Part shown: positions 10,722-23,200 of the stretch, piece by piece
Layout of the letters: every line of letters begins with the position of its first letter
How positions within the stretch are numbered: the first letter of the stretch is position 1
From: Impatiens glandulifera
Taxonomy: Eukaryota; Streptophyta; Magnoliopsida; Ericales; Balsaminaceae
Reading direction: 5' to 3'
NCBI RefSeq assembly: GCF_907164915.1
Contig: NC_061862.1
Span: 126,179,641 to 126,243,640, forward strand
DNA: 64,000 nt
Notes under the pieces: generated by a model
Databases searched by the model: none
Told to the model about the DNA's origin: nothing
The model's input: only the letters and a program-made list of their open reading frames with translations
Program-made: the position numbers and the translations under genes

Positions 10722-12769
10722 TAGGGCTGCAAATGAGTCAAGCTACTCGTGAGTCACTCACGAGTCGCTCGGTCGAAACTCGGTTTGAGCTTGTTTTCGA
10801 CCGAGCTCGAGTCGAGCTCGAGCTCATATAATGGTTGTTCGATGCCTTGTCAAGCTTTTTCGAGCCTCATAGTATATAATATATATTTTTTATATATTTA
10901 ATATTTAAACTCAAAATTCAAATAAAATATTTTTTTCTCTCTTTCTCTTCAAAGCCCATATGAATACCCACAATCCATAAAGTAAAACCCTAATTCTTAA
11001 CATATCTACTCTTCATCTATTCATTTTTTTTTTCCGTATTCACATCGATCTCATTCAGAAGAGGCTTGCAGATAATTAAAATTATTTTCACTTTTATAAT
11101 AACTATTATTTTTGATTTATATTTAACTTTGATTTCTCTTTACCATAGAAATCCAACAACAAATAAAGGAAATAACTATTTTATTGGTTAATTCATTGAT
11201 AAGGTATCTTGTTCATCATTTTTTCACGTATTAAAAGAAATTTATCTTTATATATATTTTTTTCATGTATTAAGAGAAACTTATGTTTCGATTATTCTAT
11301 ACATAGTCTATACATAGGTTGGATGAATATATAGAATAACACTGATGGATGATAAAAAAGACGGAAAGAGATAAAAAAAAGTTTAATAAATTATATATAA
11401 TTAAAGTATATTATATATAATATTGAAACTGATAAAAAAGGATTAACATATTATATATAATAAAAGTAATATTAAGGATATAATAATTAGTTTAGTATAA
11501 AAATAAATAAATATATTATACAAAGAGATAAAGAAAGTTAATATATTATATATAATTAAATAAATATTATGGATATAATAATTAGTATATTATATATATA
11601 ATATATAACGTATAAAAATGGTTAATATATTATATATAATAAAAGTTTATTATATATAATATTGAAAGAAATAAAAAAATGTTAATATATTTTATATAAT
11701 AAAAGTATAATATATATAATATTTAAAGAGAAAAAAAATAATACAATTATTATATATAATATGAAGAGAAAAAGATATATTATATATAATATGTTTTGAG
11801 AAAAAAATAATTTATAAGATTAATAATATGTTTTATAATATATAAAAAAATTAATAAATTTTTGTTATAAGTTAGATTCTTCTTATAATGTTAGAATCTT
11901 GTTACACTTGCACCTAAATAATTTTAATATATATAATAATATATAATAGAAACATATCGAGTTAATAAATCGAAAACATTATTTGTTAATTAACTTATAT
12001 CTATGAATAAATTGCAAACTCTACTTTGTGGTGTGATTGACTTCGACATATAAATGGAATGAAAAAAACACTAAAATAAGTTTTCAATATAAAATTCTTA
12101 TGTTACATACTGAATTTTATCACCTATTTAATTGATTTTTCACTTTTTCAGAAAAAGAAGACATACCAAGAACTTTTGTTGTCGGTATTACCTCTTAAAT
12201 AAGTTAAATTTTAGTTATTTGTTTTAACATTTATTTTTTATATTAATTACTTTTAATATTAAGAATTTCATATTATTGAATGTAGGTAGTTGTATGTGTG
12301 CTATAATTAAAGAACATTAGTTAGTTAAAAATGATTAATATATTGAATGTTCAAACAATTTATATAGTTTTGTTCTTTGATTTTTGAATTTTATGTTTTA
12401 GAATTTTGATTAGTAACGATGATTTAATGTTTTGGATTATCATGTTTTAGAATTTTTAATAATTATGATTGTTTCATATTTTAATTTTGAAATATCATGT
12501 TTTAAATGTTTAATATGTATGAAAATTTGATATTTTAATTTTACAAATAGATTTGGTTCGAATTTGAGCCTGAGCTCGAGTTTGAGCTTGAAAATTCAAT
12601 TTTTGTTTAAATTTCGGGTCGAGCCGAGCTTGTAGGTAATATAGTCGAGTCAAACTAGAGCTCAAATTTATAAGCTCGTTCAGGCTCGAGTTTGAGTCGA
12701 GTTAATAAATACTTAATCGAGTTGAGCTCGAGCTCCAACAAGCTTAAGCTTGACTCATTTGTAGCCCTA
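10722..12769. mobile_element. Non-autonomous hAT element
   Basis: Terminal inverted repeats of more than 20 bp: the left end reads TAGGGCTGCAAATGAGTCAA and the right end is its inverse with one mismatch in the first 23. Flanking 8 bp direct repeats GTGGGCAT are identical (10714-10721 and 12770-12777), the hAT signature. Subterminal regions carry many copies of GAGCTCGAG-like motifs in both orientations. The 1.6 kb interior is extremely AT-rich (TATATAAT and relatives) with no transposase frame, so it would depend on a transposase supplied elsewhere. Confidence 0.88.
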
Positions 12770-12777
12770 GTGGGCAT

Positions 12778-13640
12778 GACTAAGATTGAGAAGACCCAAA
12801 ACAATGCCCAAAATTTTGTTGGGGTTAGCTCAAATTGTTTTGGGCTTGACCAAAAATAAAGCCCATTAGGGCATTTCATTAATTAACACAAAAAAAAGAA
12901 AAAATCACTTTCTCTCATATCTCTGCTCCCTCTTCCGTGTACACTCTGTTCTCTCTAGAGAAGGATTCCGACCAACCTCCGATCAGTCGACTAGGTTAGT
13001 TCGTGAAGGCGAGAACATCATCCCTTCTTTGGTTCTTCTCTGATTAGCAGTTTTAAGCCACACCCAGTTTTCTTTTACCTCTGTTTTCGGCTGGCCATCT
13101 TTGAAGATGATGATGATGATATATGTTGTAATGACAAGTTAGGATGATGTTATTTGTTGTTTATTATTAGATTACCATTAGGCTTGTATTGGACAACATT
13201 TGTATACCCATTTATATAATGGATGATTTAAGTGGTCTAAGGGTCCCATTGTTTTACCTAAATTGGGGTTTCCACGTAAGATCTCGGTGTTTTGTTTCTT
13301 TGATTGTTTGAAAAACTATTTTGCTTAATTGAATTGATTACCCATTTGATTATATATAAAAAAAAAAGTTTTAGACTTTTGTTATAGCTTGTCTATTTGA
13401 ATTGCTAGACGGATGTTTTTATTCCATTTCTCTAATAAACACAACTATTAAAGGACATTGAAGTATAGATACACTGAATTATTATTTTCATATTCAAAAT
13501 TAATTTGTTATTTTTTAATTGTAAGGACAATAGTTTCTTGAAACAATTGAGTCCAAACATTTAGGACAAATTAGCATACTTCCAAATGAACATATGAGAA
13601 ATCAAATGTCTCCATTTCAATTGCAAAATTTGATTTTACT
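12778..13640. other. Non-coding stretch, possible old LTR remnant
   Basis: Contains a CT-rich segment (12905-13100), GATGATGATGATGAT at about 13107-13121 and, near 13255-13300, GGTTTCCACGTAAGATCTC followed by a T-rich tail. The last phrase resembles the end region of some copia LTRs as I remember them. No partner LTR, primer site or coding region was found, so this is a weak suggestion only. Confidence 0.2.
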
Positions 13641-14718
13641 CTTGCACTCAATATTATTATTGATTTTCTTTAAAAATTCGGCAATCAAATCTTTATTCGA
13701 AATTTTCAAAATGATGGAATATAAATTTAATAAATTATTTTTTCAAATTTAAATATTTTACGTAAAATAATGGGCTCTTCTATTGTAGATCACGAGCAGC
13801 CGCCATTTATTTTGTCCAGATTTTACTTCACAATCGAACCAAATAAGTTAAAAATAGATTATCCTAAATTTACTTAATCTTATCCATTTAAAGGATTAGA
13901 GAATCACAACTCACTCTCACATCAGCTAAGCTTAATTATTTCACCACTTTCACACCAATTTGAAATGATGGAATACTTATTTCACCATCAGTACTGCAAT
14001 TTGAGGATAAGGATGAGGCCTACCTCTAACCCACATAATAAATTTTTTTTCAAAACTTATTGTACCAAAATTTGGCTTATAAAATTATTTAAAAATTAAT
14101 TTTTTTTTTATAAAATATGGATGATGTTAGAAAAAAATAAAAAATTATATATACATATAAAAGTTAAACAAAAAATATGATTATTTTTTTATTAGAACAC
14201 TCTAAACTTAGCGGTAAGTTTGATTTTACAATTAAATTACATTTACAATTCATGACATTAAAAACTCAAATAATTTATATTTAATGAAACGATATGTTTT
14301 TAAAATCATTAAAAATCACTCAAATAATCATATATAATCAAATAAGCTATTCATGGATAGTCTTCGTATATACTTTTTTAATTGTGATATTCGAAACAAT
14401 AACGATTGATTCAACTTATTCAAGTTTGATATTATTCAACTTATTCGAAACAATAACGGTCTAGGGGTTGATATATGTAATTGTTCAAGATTCTCTTTAA
14501 TATTTGTTTAAGATTATACAATTTCTTTGTTAAATGCTCAATTAAGTTTTATTTTTTTATATTAGGGATAGGTTATTTAATTACCTTATTGTATCTTCTT
14601 ACTTGCTATTTAAGCTTTTATACAAAATCCAATAGCTAGCCTTAATAAAATAAGAGAGTTGTAACCTATTGTTACATCACAATTTATCATTTGGAAAGAG
14701 ACCCACACAGCACAATCA

Positions 14719-14728
14719 TTATAAGTAG
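14719..14728 (+). promoter_or_regulatory. TATA box of BAHD copy 1
   Basis: TTATAAGTAG lies about 90 bp upstream of the ATG at 14814. The same box and its surroundings are kept in the duplicate (ATATAAGTAG near 35057), also about 90 bp before its ATG. Confidence 0.5.
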
Positions 14729-14813
14729 TATCCTGCCATAGTCTTTAATTTCATTATTTTCTGAACTTGAGAGATAATAATAGCAGCAGCTTAAGGCAAG
14801 GAGATATATAACA

Positions 14814-16114
14814 ATGGCGCCATTGAATGTCATTATATTATCAAATGAGTTTGTGAGGCCATCCTCTCCCACCAATTATCCTTTCAAAAAATATCAACTA
14901 TCCATGCTGGATCAATTAATGCCTAGTTTCTTCATCCCCACAATTCTCTATTACCATCACCAGTTCCAAACCACTTCCATCGCACAACTTGAACTCATCT
15001 CTTCCCGCCTTAGAGAATCGCTCTCCCAAACCCTGACCATGTTCTACCCTTTTGCAGGGAGGCTCAATAGATGCGACAACTCAATAGACTGCAACGACAT
15101 GGGCGTTCGATATTTGGAGGCGAAAGTCGATTCAATGATCATGGACGTGATCGAGTGCCACGAAACAGAAATGGTTGACCCGCTCATACCCATCTTGATG
15201 GGAAATGGTGAAGAAGAAGATGAGATTTTCGCAATCCAAGTTAACTACTTTAACTGCGGAGGTATCGCAATTGGCACCTATGTCCCACATAAGATTGCAG
15301 CACCTATGTCCCACATAAGATTGTAGACGGGGTCTCATTTTTCTCATTCATGACATCGTGGGCTACCATATGTCGCCAACATGATAACACGATTAATACC
15401 TTAAAGCCGAGCTTTCCCTCATCATCCCTCTTCCCGCCAAAGAAGAAACACGACTACAATCCTCAATCTGAAGACTGTAAAGAGACCCTTGTCACTAGGA
15501 GGTTTGTTTTTGACGCAAGTAAGATAAGTTCAATGAGAGCAAAGGCGAAAATTGATCATGATCATCCCATTCCAACCCGAGTGGAAGTAGTATCGACTTT
15601 CATATGGAAGTACGCTACGGTCGATAAGCCTGACAAACAATACATCGCATTTCAGGTGGTGAACCTAAGGAGCCGAATGGTGCCTCCATTGTCGGAGCAT
15701 GCGATTGGGAATCTCGTCGTGCCGGCATATGCATATTGTAGCTATGAAGACTCTAAGGATTTAACAGTGATGGAAAGGAAGGTGAGGGAAGGGATTCGGA
15801 GAATTGATGACGAATACATAAGGCGTATTCAAGGGGATGAAGGGTACGCAGTGATGATGAAAAATTGGACGAAGGTAGAGGATGCCAATATCTTTAGATT
15901 TAGCAGTTGGTGCAGGTTTCCAGTTTATCATGTTGATTTTGGTATGGGGAAGCCTGTTTGGGCGAGCTTAGGAAGTTATAACAACAAGAATTTGGCTATT
16001 CTACTGGATTCAAAATGCGGAGAAGGAATAGAGGCGTGGGTTACTATGAATGAACAAGACATGGCTCGTTTTCAGCTTGCTTTTGTTAGAGCTAATACAT
16101 CATCATCAACGTAA
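14814..16114 (+). pseudogene. BAHD acyltransferase pseudogene 1 (vinorine synthase-like)
   Basis: BAHD enzymes move an acyl group from acyl-CoA to an alcohol or amine in specialised metabolism, in the cytosol. The N-terminus (MAPLNVIILSNEFVRPSSPT) and FYPFAGRL are typical of the vinorine synthase-like clade, and there is no intron. The catalytic HXXXD is HKIAD-like at about residue 159. The C-terminal structural motif reads DFGMGKP (near 15934) instead of the usual DFGWGKP. A 26 bp tandem duplication (15275-15300 and 15301-15326) lies on HXXXD and shifts the frame, so the first frame stops at 15326 and the rest continues in another frame (15350-16114). Without it the protein would be about 424 residues, normal for the family. 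Substrate cannot be told. The second copy at 35148 lacks this duplication. Confidence 0.88.
15275..15326 (+). repeat. 26 bp tandem duplication in HXXXD
   Basis: Two adjacent 26 bp copies differing at one base (GATTGCAG versus GATTGTAG). The paralogue at 35450 has a single copy. Since 26 is not a multiple of three, it causes a frameshift. Each copy encodes an HKI(A/V) start of the motif, one per frame. Confidence 0.95.
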
Positions 16115-16218
16115 ATTAACTTGCATCAACTAGACATCATTCCATCTAATCTTTCAGCTTTTAAATATAAATTTGTTGTTATGTATTTTATAATTAGTTA
16201 ATTTACATATATCAAAAA

Positions 16219-16256
<38 letters not shown>

Positions 16257-17194
16257 TAAATAAAATAGAATTTTCTTTTATAAAATATTAATATATTTAC
16301 ATGTGAAATTTGTTTGAATGGTATATAATAAACTAAATTTCGATTGGAAACAACTATTTTCTCACCCCAAAATTAAAATAAATCTATTCGGTCTAGTATG
16401 ATAATCATACTTGATTCATGAACCAAGAGAAAAAAAATCGGAAATACTTTTCAAGATCGACTTTAAATGATCATTTGAAACCGCTTACATATCAATTTTT
16501 TAAAATACTCAGAATTCGGATAACCCAACACCTTCATAATTATCAATTTGGATAATCATGAATTTTAAGTATAATATTGTTATTGGGAAAATTGTATAAT
16601 ACAACAATTTCAAGGCTTGTTTACACCCAAACATCATTTTTCATAAAAGTCGGAGTTTAGGAAATCTAATACGTTTAGATTAACCGGTTTGGAAAATTAT
16701 GAACTTTGAATATAATATTGTTATTTTCAATTTTGTGTAGAAGACTTTCAAAATGGCAAAAGAGTAAAAAATTGAGTCAAATCGAGCAGTTCAAAGCTAG
16801 GTCAACGAAAGTCAACGTATCATTCCCGCACACCCAAAATTTCAAAACGCGTGAGTGACGTCATCATGGCGTCAGTAAGCGTCTCATTTGAAAAACTCTC
16901 AAATGCCCTTTGTTTGATGTTTCTTTGACTAAAGGAAGATCAACAAGGATCCTTAATTTCAAAATTTTATTTAGACCTCTACACTTAATGGTTTTGGATG
17001 GTTTTGGGTGTTCTTGAATGTTTTGTAAACCCTAAAAAGTCCTCTACAAGATCCGTTAAATTTATGTTTCAGATTGAAGCTCTTAATCAAAAGAAATCGA
17101 CGACACAAGACAAAGCGTCAGGAATATGATAAAACTTAACACGCCTACGGTTATAAATTATTAACTTGAGTCTCAAGGCTTCATAATCTTTGTT
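16115..17194. other. Intergenic, no gene
   Basis: Holds a TA microsatellite (about 16221-16249), two similar AATATTGTTATT segments (16570 and 16718), and a TGACGTCA palindrome at 16856-16863 followed closely by TGGCGTCAG. TGACG motifs are known bZIP/TGA binding sites, but no nearby gene supports a role here. Confidence 0.4.
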
Positions 17195-17310
17195 GCCTTT
17201 TGTGTTTAGGTTCGGCTTACAAGTCTTTGATAAGTTTGTCAAAATAAGAAGATGTGTGTATGTGTTGAAAACCTTTTAATTTTAATTACAGTTTATAAAT
17301 TTTATAATAA
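17195..17310 (+). repeat. Exon-like repeat unit, left remnant
   Basis: One copy of the unit described at 26803-28400: T-rich tract, TGTGTTTAG, a segment of about 48 bp starting GTTCGGCTTACAAGTCTTTG, then GTATGT. It is separated from the other copies by the gypsy insertion that begins at 17314. Confidence 0.55.
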
Positions 17311-17313
17311 ATT

Positions 17314-18262
17314 TGTAAGAACTAAAAATCTACCTACCCAATTTTTAAATAAAAAATATTTTGAATAAATAAAATTAAAATAATTAATAAATAAATAATT
17401 AAAATAATTATTTATTTGAACATGATTAAAATAATTAATTAGTCTAATTATTGTGATAATTTAAATATAATTAATTAAGAAAAATGGCCAAACAAAAAAA
17501 TTAAATTATTTAGGATAAATGTTATACTGATTTTATCTTAAAATAATTTTAAAAAAATAAGGATTAAAATAAATAATTTAGGATTAAATGAGGTACCCAT
17601 TTCATCCCTAAAATTATTTATTTAACCCTAAAATATACAAAAAAAAATATATAAACTGGCAAAATATTTGTCATATTTATTTTAATATTTTGTGTATTTA
17701 AAAAGATCAAAATTAAAGCCAAAAAGTGAAAGAAAAATCAATTTCAAAAAAACCCTTAACATTTTAAAATAAAAATAAAATCGTAATCGGGTGTAGCCGA
17801 AATCATAGAAGAAAGTCACAGGAAAAACCACGTGCACTGGATAAGCGCTGAATTTTCATCCAACGCACCAACGCACCCGCGAAGTAGCGAACCGACTAAC
17901 ACGAGCGTTAACTCCGTCATCTAGAACGTGACGAAACAACTAAAATGTGGATGGAACGTTAATAGACCGCTCCATGTCCGCGTTCTCACCCGAAACGACG
18001 TCATTTCACGCCCTAATCGACTTCTCCAATGCAATCATTGAAAAGATAAAGGATAAGAACAAATCCAAATATGGAACTTTCTCCGTAGTCAATTAAATCA
18101 GCTAATTCGAAAGGTGAAATGATCACCCTATCATGGTGATCATTTTCCCTACATATATAGGCATAATCACTAATTATTCCGGAAAGTGGGATGAAGAACA
18201 ACCAAAATGTCATTTATGTCTTTTGGCTTATTCGATCCACTTGAAGCCTCCACCGTCTTTAG
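17314..18262 (+). repeat. Left LTR of the gypsy element, truncated
   Basis: Matches 23794-24745, for example GGCCAAACAAAAAAAT, GATAAATGTTATACT and AAAGGTGAAATGATCACCCT. It stops before the promoter TATA box that the right LTR has, and runs straight into RNase H coding sequence. Confidence 0.75.
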
Positions 18263-19790
18263 GATGCTAAAAGTCATTGGAGACTCTAACTTGTTCATAT
18301 CCTAATGCAATAGAACGTGGCAAGTGAAAAGGGAAAACTTGAAACACTACCACGCCCGCCTGATCAAACTCATGAACAAATTCGATCAAGTATCATTAGT
18401 TCACGCCCTAAGAAGTCAAAATCGCTCCGCGGATGTCCTGACTACATTGGCAGCCATGACTCAAATTTGTAATGGAATTAAAGTCAAACTATTAAAAATC
18501 CAATAAAAGCAACAAATTTCTTTTGAATCGAGAGTAGTAATTTCATGTGAGAATGCTGCTAAACCCTGGTACGTTACTCATTAGAAGTATATCGAATACG
18601 GAGAATATCCTCCCCACTTTCAGGCTAAGGAATGACGGGCGTTGCGTCAGTATTTCTCCAACTACCCTTGGATCGCCAATAGGCTTTACCGTCGATCTTT
18701 CGACAATCAATACATGCTCTTATAGATAATCTTGAATCCAAGAGGATCGTGGAAGTAAGTACATGCATGAGCATGCGGCCCACACATGAATGGAATGAAT
18801 TTAACCAAGAAAATACTCTGTTTAGGGTATTATTGGCAAAACCTTAAACAAGAATATGTGAGTTATGTAAGGAGTTGTTATTAGTGTCAAATCTACGATC
18901 ACTTGAAGCATACATTAGACTCGCTCCTCTATAATATAACATCCGACCCTTTTCAACATGGGACATTAACGTCATCAAAAAATCTATCCCCACGAGTTAA
19001 ATGGACACGAGTTCATACTCGTCGTCTTAGACTACCTCACCAAATATGTTGAAGCAGCCTCCTACAAGGTCTATAAATCATCTTAAGCGACAAATTTCAT
19101 TTGAACTAGTATCATCGCTAGATATGGAGTACCTCACGCCCTGATTTTAGACAATTGTCGATACTTCCAAGGAAGTGTTGCAATTTCTCGACAGGTTAAA
19201 GATCGATCATTACAATTCATCTCCCTATAGACCCCAAACTAATGGTGTGGTCAAAAAGGCAAACAAAAATGTGATTATGATCATCAAGAATATTACCATC
19301 ACATATATAAGGACTAGAATGAGAAACATCCATACGCCTTATGGGGATATCGTACAACCGCTCGAATCTCGACAGACAAAACTTCTTACTCCTTGGTTTA
19401 CGGCATGGACGCCGTACAACCCATCAAAATCGTGATTCCAATCCTAAGAATACTCTTAGAGAGTTATGTTATTTAAGAAGACTATTTCAAATCTCGATAT
19501 GACTAACTAATGTTGATGGAGAACATGATCTTAAACGCTTTGTGTAAAATCCAAGTCTATCAAAAATGCATGTTAGATACCTTCAATAAAAAGGTAAAAC
19601 AATGCATGTTTCGACTCTAAGGGAAAGCGGACCTAAAACTCCTAGACCATAAGGGCATGTTTCGACTCCAATAGGAAGGACCCTTCCTAATTAAGAAAAT
19701 CCTCTCTAGAGGTGTTGTCCATTTATCTAATATAGAAGACGAACATTTTATTGTACCAAACTATCTCGATGCGCATAAAAGATTATTGTA
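18263..19790 (+). pseudogene. Gypsy RNase H-integrase remnant
   Basis: The RNase H end shows a VIGDSNL-like start, WQVKRENLKHYHARL and RSQNRSADVLTTLAAM (18324-18470), close to the additional RNase H of Tat elements. It is followed by PWYVTH-x-KYIEYGEYPP, an integrase zinc-finger piece ending CQIYDHLKHT, the core GTLTSSKNLSPR/GHEFILVV-like segment in shifted frames (18955-19030), then YNSSPYRPQTNGVVKKANKN (19205-19275) where the catalytic Glu of the usual VEAANK pattern reads Lys. The distal end (LDTFNKKVKQ) reaches about 19790. There are many stops and frameshifts, so it is clearly dead. Confidence 0.8.
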
Positions 19791-21284
19791 TAATATGAAG
19801 TTACATGCAGAACGATTTAAAACTCGACCTTAAAGAAGCCTATTTCAATAGAATCCAATCCTAAATTTTGTATATCTTGTAACATGGACAGATGACTCAT
19901 GTTCGAATTACGGAGACCCGATTCTTCTCAATACAGAAAAATAAAGGAGAGAAGATACGTAGACAACCTACATGTTTACGGGCTCGGTCTAACAAAAAAA
20001 TAAATAAAATACCCTAGTCCATTCCTTAAGAGAAAGAGATAATCTTTTGAGAAAAGAAGAAAACCTTGATCTCATGCTTGAGCCGATGTGGCGGATTTTT
20101 GGAAATAAGTAGGGGTAAAGCTAAGAACATCGCTTCCATTCGAGTGATATTCTTAGAATTAAAATGAGGACTTCACAATAACTCTGATTCAAGAGATATC
20201 GATCATAGGTTATTTTTCGCTTGTAGGCGATTATACTAAGAGTAACCCTTCATCGAAGGTTTTTGAAGAAAAAGAATCGGAATAAACCCCATAAAAGCAA
20301 GGCCTAGAGCCCTAAATTGAGAAAGGACACATCATCGTTACTTTTGTTAATAAAAGAGAGGTTTGAAAAACTCGATGCATTGGAAATAAAAACAAAAAAT
20401 GAAATTGCCAAAAAGAGAACCATCAAAAACCCAGAAAATCTCTAAATATTTGAAAAATGTTTCTATGTTGGTTGAGGTATTTAAATCACCATGCGTGCTC
20501 ACTCAGACTCTATTCATGATTTCTACGGTAAGAGAATAATGTACATATTCTACCAGATACACCCCGGAAACGAAAAAAGAAAACGGCTCAAATGGTTGAG
20601 GTATTGAAATCACCATACGGTGCTCACTCAGACTCTAGTCTTGATTTTTATGGTAATGGCAAGGATTTAATGATTCTACCAGATATACTCGCGAGTCAAT
20701 AAAAGAAAAAATGGTAAATGAAACCCAAAGTAGAAAGTCGATAGACCTCTCTTAAAAAATGTGTTTTTACGATGAGTGGACTTCAATAAATGTGGTTTAG
20801 GGCCGAGCAACTAAAAATAAGTTGTATACTTGTCAAGACGTCTATGTTTTGACCATCTTCTTCGAGGTTTATGGATATGGGTAATCGTTTGTACATGAGA
20901 TCGAATTTATAGTTGATATCTCGGAAGTTGGAGAAAAAAGAAATCTTATACTTGATGAAATAAAAATCATCACAAAGGAAGATAAACATGTTCAAACCCT
21001 AGCCCTGAATACGTTTTGAGTTCGAAAACGTCATAATTCATTTTGAAGGATCAAGGTCCATTCCAATAAAAAAAAAGAAACAAGGATAGGAACTTGGGAA
21101 CATAAAAATATTTATTTATCTAAAAACATGAATCATTTATCCATAAATAAAACAAGTAACCATCGACTGACGAATTTCAAATAGCTGTGAAGGACAAGAT
21201 TTTGTGGAAATATTCCCATAAAATTCATAAAGCCAAGACCGATACTACAAAAACAAAATAAGCAAAATCGAGTCTACACAACCC
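19791..21284. other. Non-coding 3' region of the gypsy element
   Basis: No coding frame recognised. A segment of about 100 bp is duplicated in tandem: GGTTGAGGTATTTAAATCAC near 20470 and a near-identical copy near 20597, each followed by GCTCACTCAGACTCTA and ending ATTCTACCAGATA. Confidence 0.5.
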
Positions 21285-22290
21285 TATTTCTCGATAGGTA
21301 TGTGAGATCATTCTTACACAATCCCGTTCAAACCATAATTGTATTTAGATATCCAACCCTATTTGTCGGAAGTTATGTGAGATCGTTCGTACACGATTTC
21401 AAACCCTAATTGTAGTTAGGTATCCAATCTCGATCTGTCGATAGGTACGTGAGACCATTCGTACACAATCCTGTTCAAATCCTAATTGTAGTTAAGTATC
21501 CAAAACCTTATATGTCGATAGGTATGTGAGATCATTCGTACACGATCCCGTTCAAACCTTAATTGTAGTTAGATATCCAAATCCTATATGTCGATAGATA
21601 CGTGAGATCGTTTATACACGATCCTGTTAAAACCTTAATTGAAGTTAGGTATCCAAACCCTAATTGTCGATAGGAATGTGAGATCGTTCGTAAACAATCC
21701 CATTCAACCCTAATTGTAGTTAGGTATCCAAATTCTATATGTCGATACGTATGTGAGATCGTTCGTACACAATCCCGTTCAAACCCTAATTGTAGTTAGT
21801 ATTTCTAAGCCTATCTATAGATTAGTACATGAGATTGTTCGTATATGATCATGTTCAAAACCTAATTGTTGTTAGGTATCCAAACCTTACTGGTCGATAG
21901 ATACGTGAAATTGTTCATTCACAATCCCATTCAAATCCAAATTTTATTAGGTATCCAAACCCTATATGTCGATAGGTACGTGAGATCGTTCGTACACGAT
22001 CCCGTTCAAACCCTAATTGTAGTTAGATATCCAAACCCTATCGGTTGATAGGTATGTGAGATCGTTCGTACATGACCCCATTCAAACCGTAATTGTAGTT
22101 AAGTATCCAAAATCCTATTTGTCAATAAGTACATGAGATTGTTCGTACACGATCCCGTTTAAACCCTAATTGTAGTTTCGTATCCAAAGCCTATTTATCG
22201 ATAGTTACGTGAAATCGTTCGTACACGATCTCATTTAAACCTTAATTGTAGTTACGTATCTACACTTTATCTATCGATATATAAGAGGAA
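21285..22290. repeat. 76 bp tandem array
   Basis: About 13 head-to-tail units of about 76 bp. Landmarks in each unit are TATCCAAACCCTA, TGTCGATAGGTACGTGAGAT, CGTTCGTACACGATCCCGTT and CAAACCCTAATTGTAGTTAG. Each unit contains an inverted repeat GATCGT-N6-ACGATC. It lies between integrase and the 3' LTR of a Tat-like element, the known hypervariable region of this lineage. Confidence 0.9.
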
Positions 22291-23200
22291 CATTCATACA
22301 CAATTCTGTTGTAAGCCTTGTTTGTTAACAAGCATATAGATCATTTGTAAGATGATTTGTTAACAATCATGTATGTCGACAAAGACCTGAGATCATACGT
22401 ACATGATCTAATCAGAATCCTATTTGTTGATAGGTCGAGACATCATTTGTATATGATTCTGTTTAAAACCCTATCTATCGATAAGTACAAGAAAACGTTC
22501 GTACACAGTTATGTTGTAAGCCTTGTTTTTTAACATGCATATAAATAATTTGAAAGATTATCCATTAACAATCTTGTTTGTCGATAAGGACCTGAGATCA
22601 TACGTACATGATCCAGTTAGAACCCTATCTGTCGATAGGTCGAGTCATCATTTGTATATGATTCCTTTAGAAACCCCATTTGTTGAAAGATGATGCGCTA
22701 ATTGTTCGTACATGATTCCATTTGAAAATTTTATATGTTGATAGGTCAAGATATTGTTTGTATTCAATTATGTTAGAAACCCTATTTGATCATATGTGCG
22801 CTAATCGTTCTTACACGGTTCCATCTGAAAACTCAATCTGTCGATAGATCAAGACATCGTTTATATATGATTCCGCTAAAATCCTATCTCTCGACAGTAT
22901 CCCCTCTCAAAATATTAATTCAATTTCTCAGAAACAAAAACTCTATCTCTTGATAGGTATCGAAGCCTTGTTTATCAACAAGCACAACAATAATTTGTAC
23001 ACGATCCTAACAAAATCCTATCATCCAAATATATATTTAAAACCATGTCTCCCGATAGGTATAGCAAAATCCTATTTCTCAATAGATATTCCTCTTTTAA
23101 ATGACAATAACACAAAAACCTATATGTTGATAGTACCAAGGTCATTTATACATGATTGTCTTCAACCTCACTTGTGAATGACCTTCGTGGCAACTTCGTC
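22291..23200. repeat. Degenerate extension of the tandem array
   Basis: More diverged units keep TCGATAGGT, CGTACATGATC and AACCCTATCTGTCGATAGG phrases with irregular spacing, including a subfamily with TTGTTAACAAGCATATAGATC (near 22322 and 22532). Confidence 0.7.

Larger units (their letters stand above)
13650..16060 (+). repeat. Segmental duplication, copy 1 (BAHD locus)
   Basis: About 1.16 kb upstream of the BAHD start plus the gene body recur at 34160-36161, with the last segment at 53761-53818. Shared landmarks include TATTGATTTTCTTTA, CCATTTATTTTGTCC, the TATA region TATAAGTAGTATCCTGCC, and ATGGCGCCATTGAATGTC. Copies have diverged by indels and substitutions. Confidence 0.85.

Noticed and set aside
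12905..13300. Host 5' UTR or exon
   Set aside because: CT-rich leader-like sequence is present, but no open frame or splice structure could be followed from it.
14687..14875. Minus-strand ORF over the BAHD start
   Set aside because: Antisense to the promoter and first codons of the BAHD pseudogene; no family resemblance.
16856..16863. TGACGTCA as a functional bZIP site
   Set aside because: An isolated 8 bp palindrome with no gene downstream; chance occurrence or part of an old repeat cannot be excluded.
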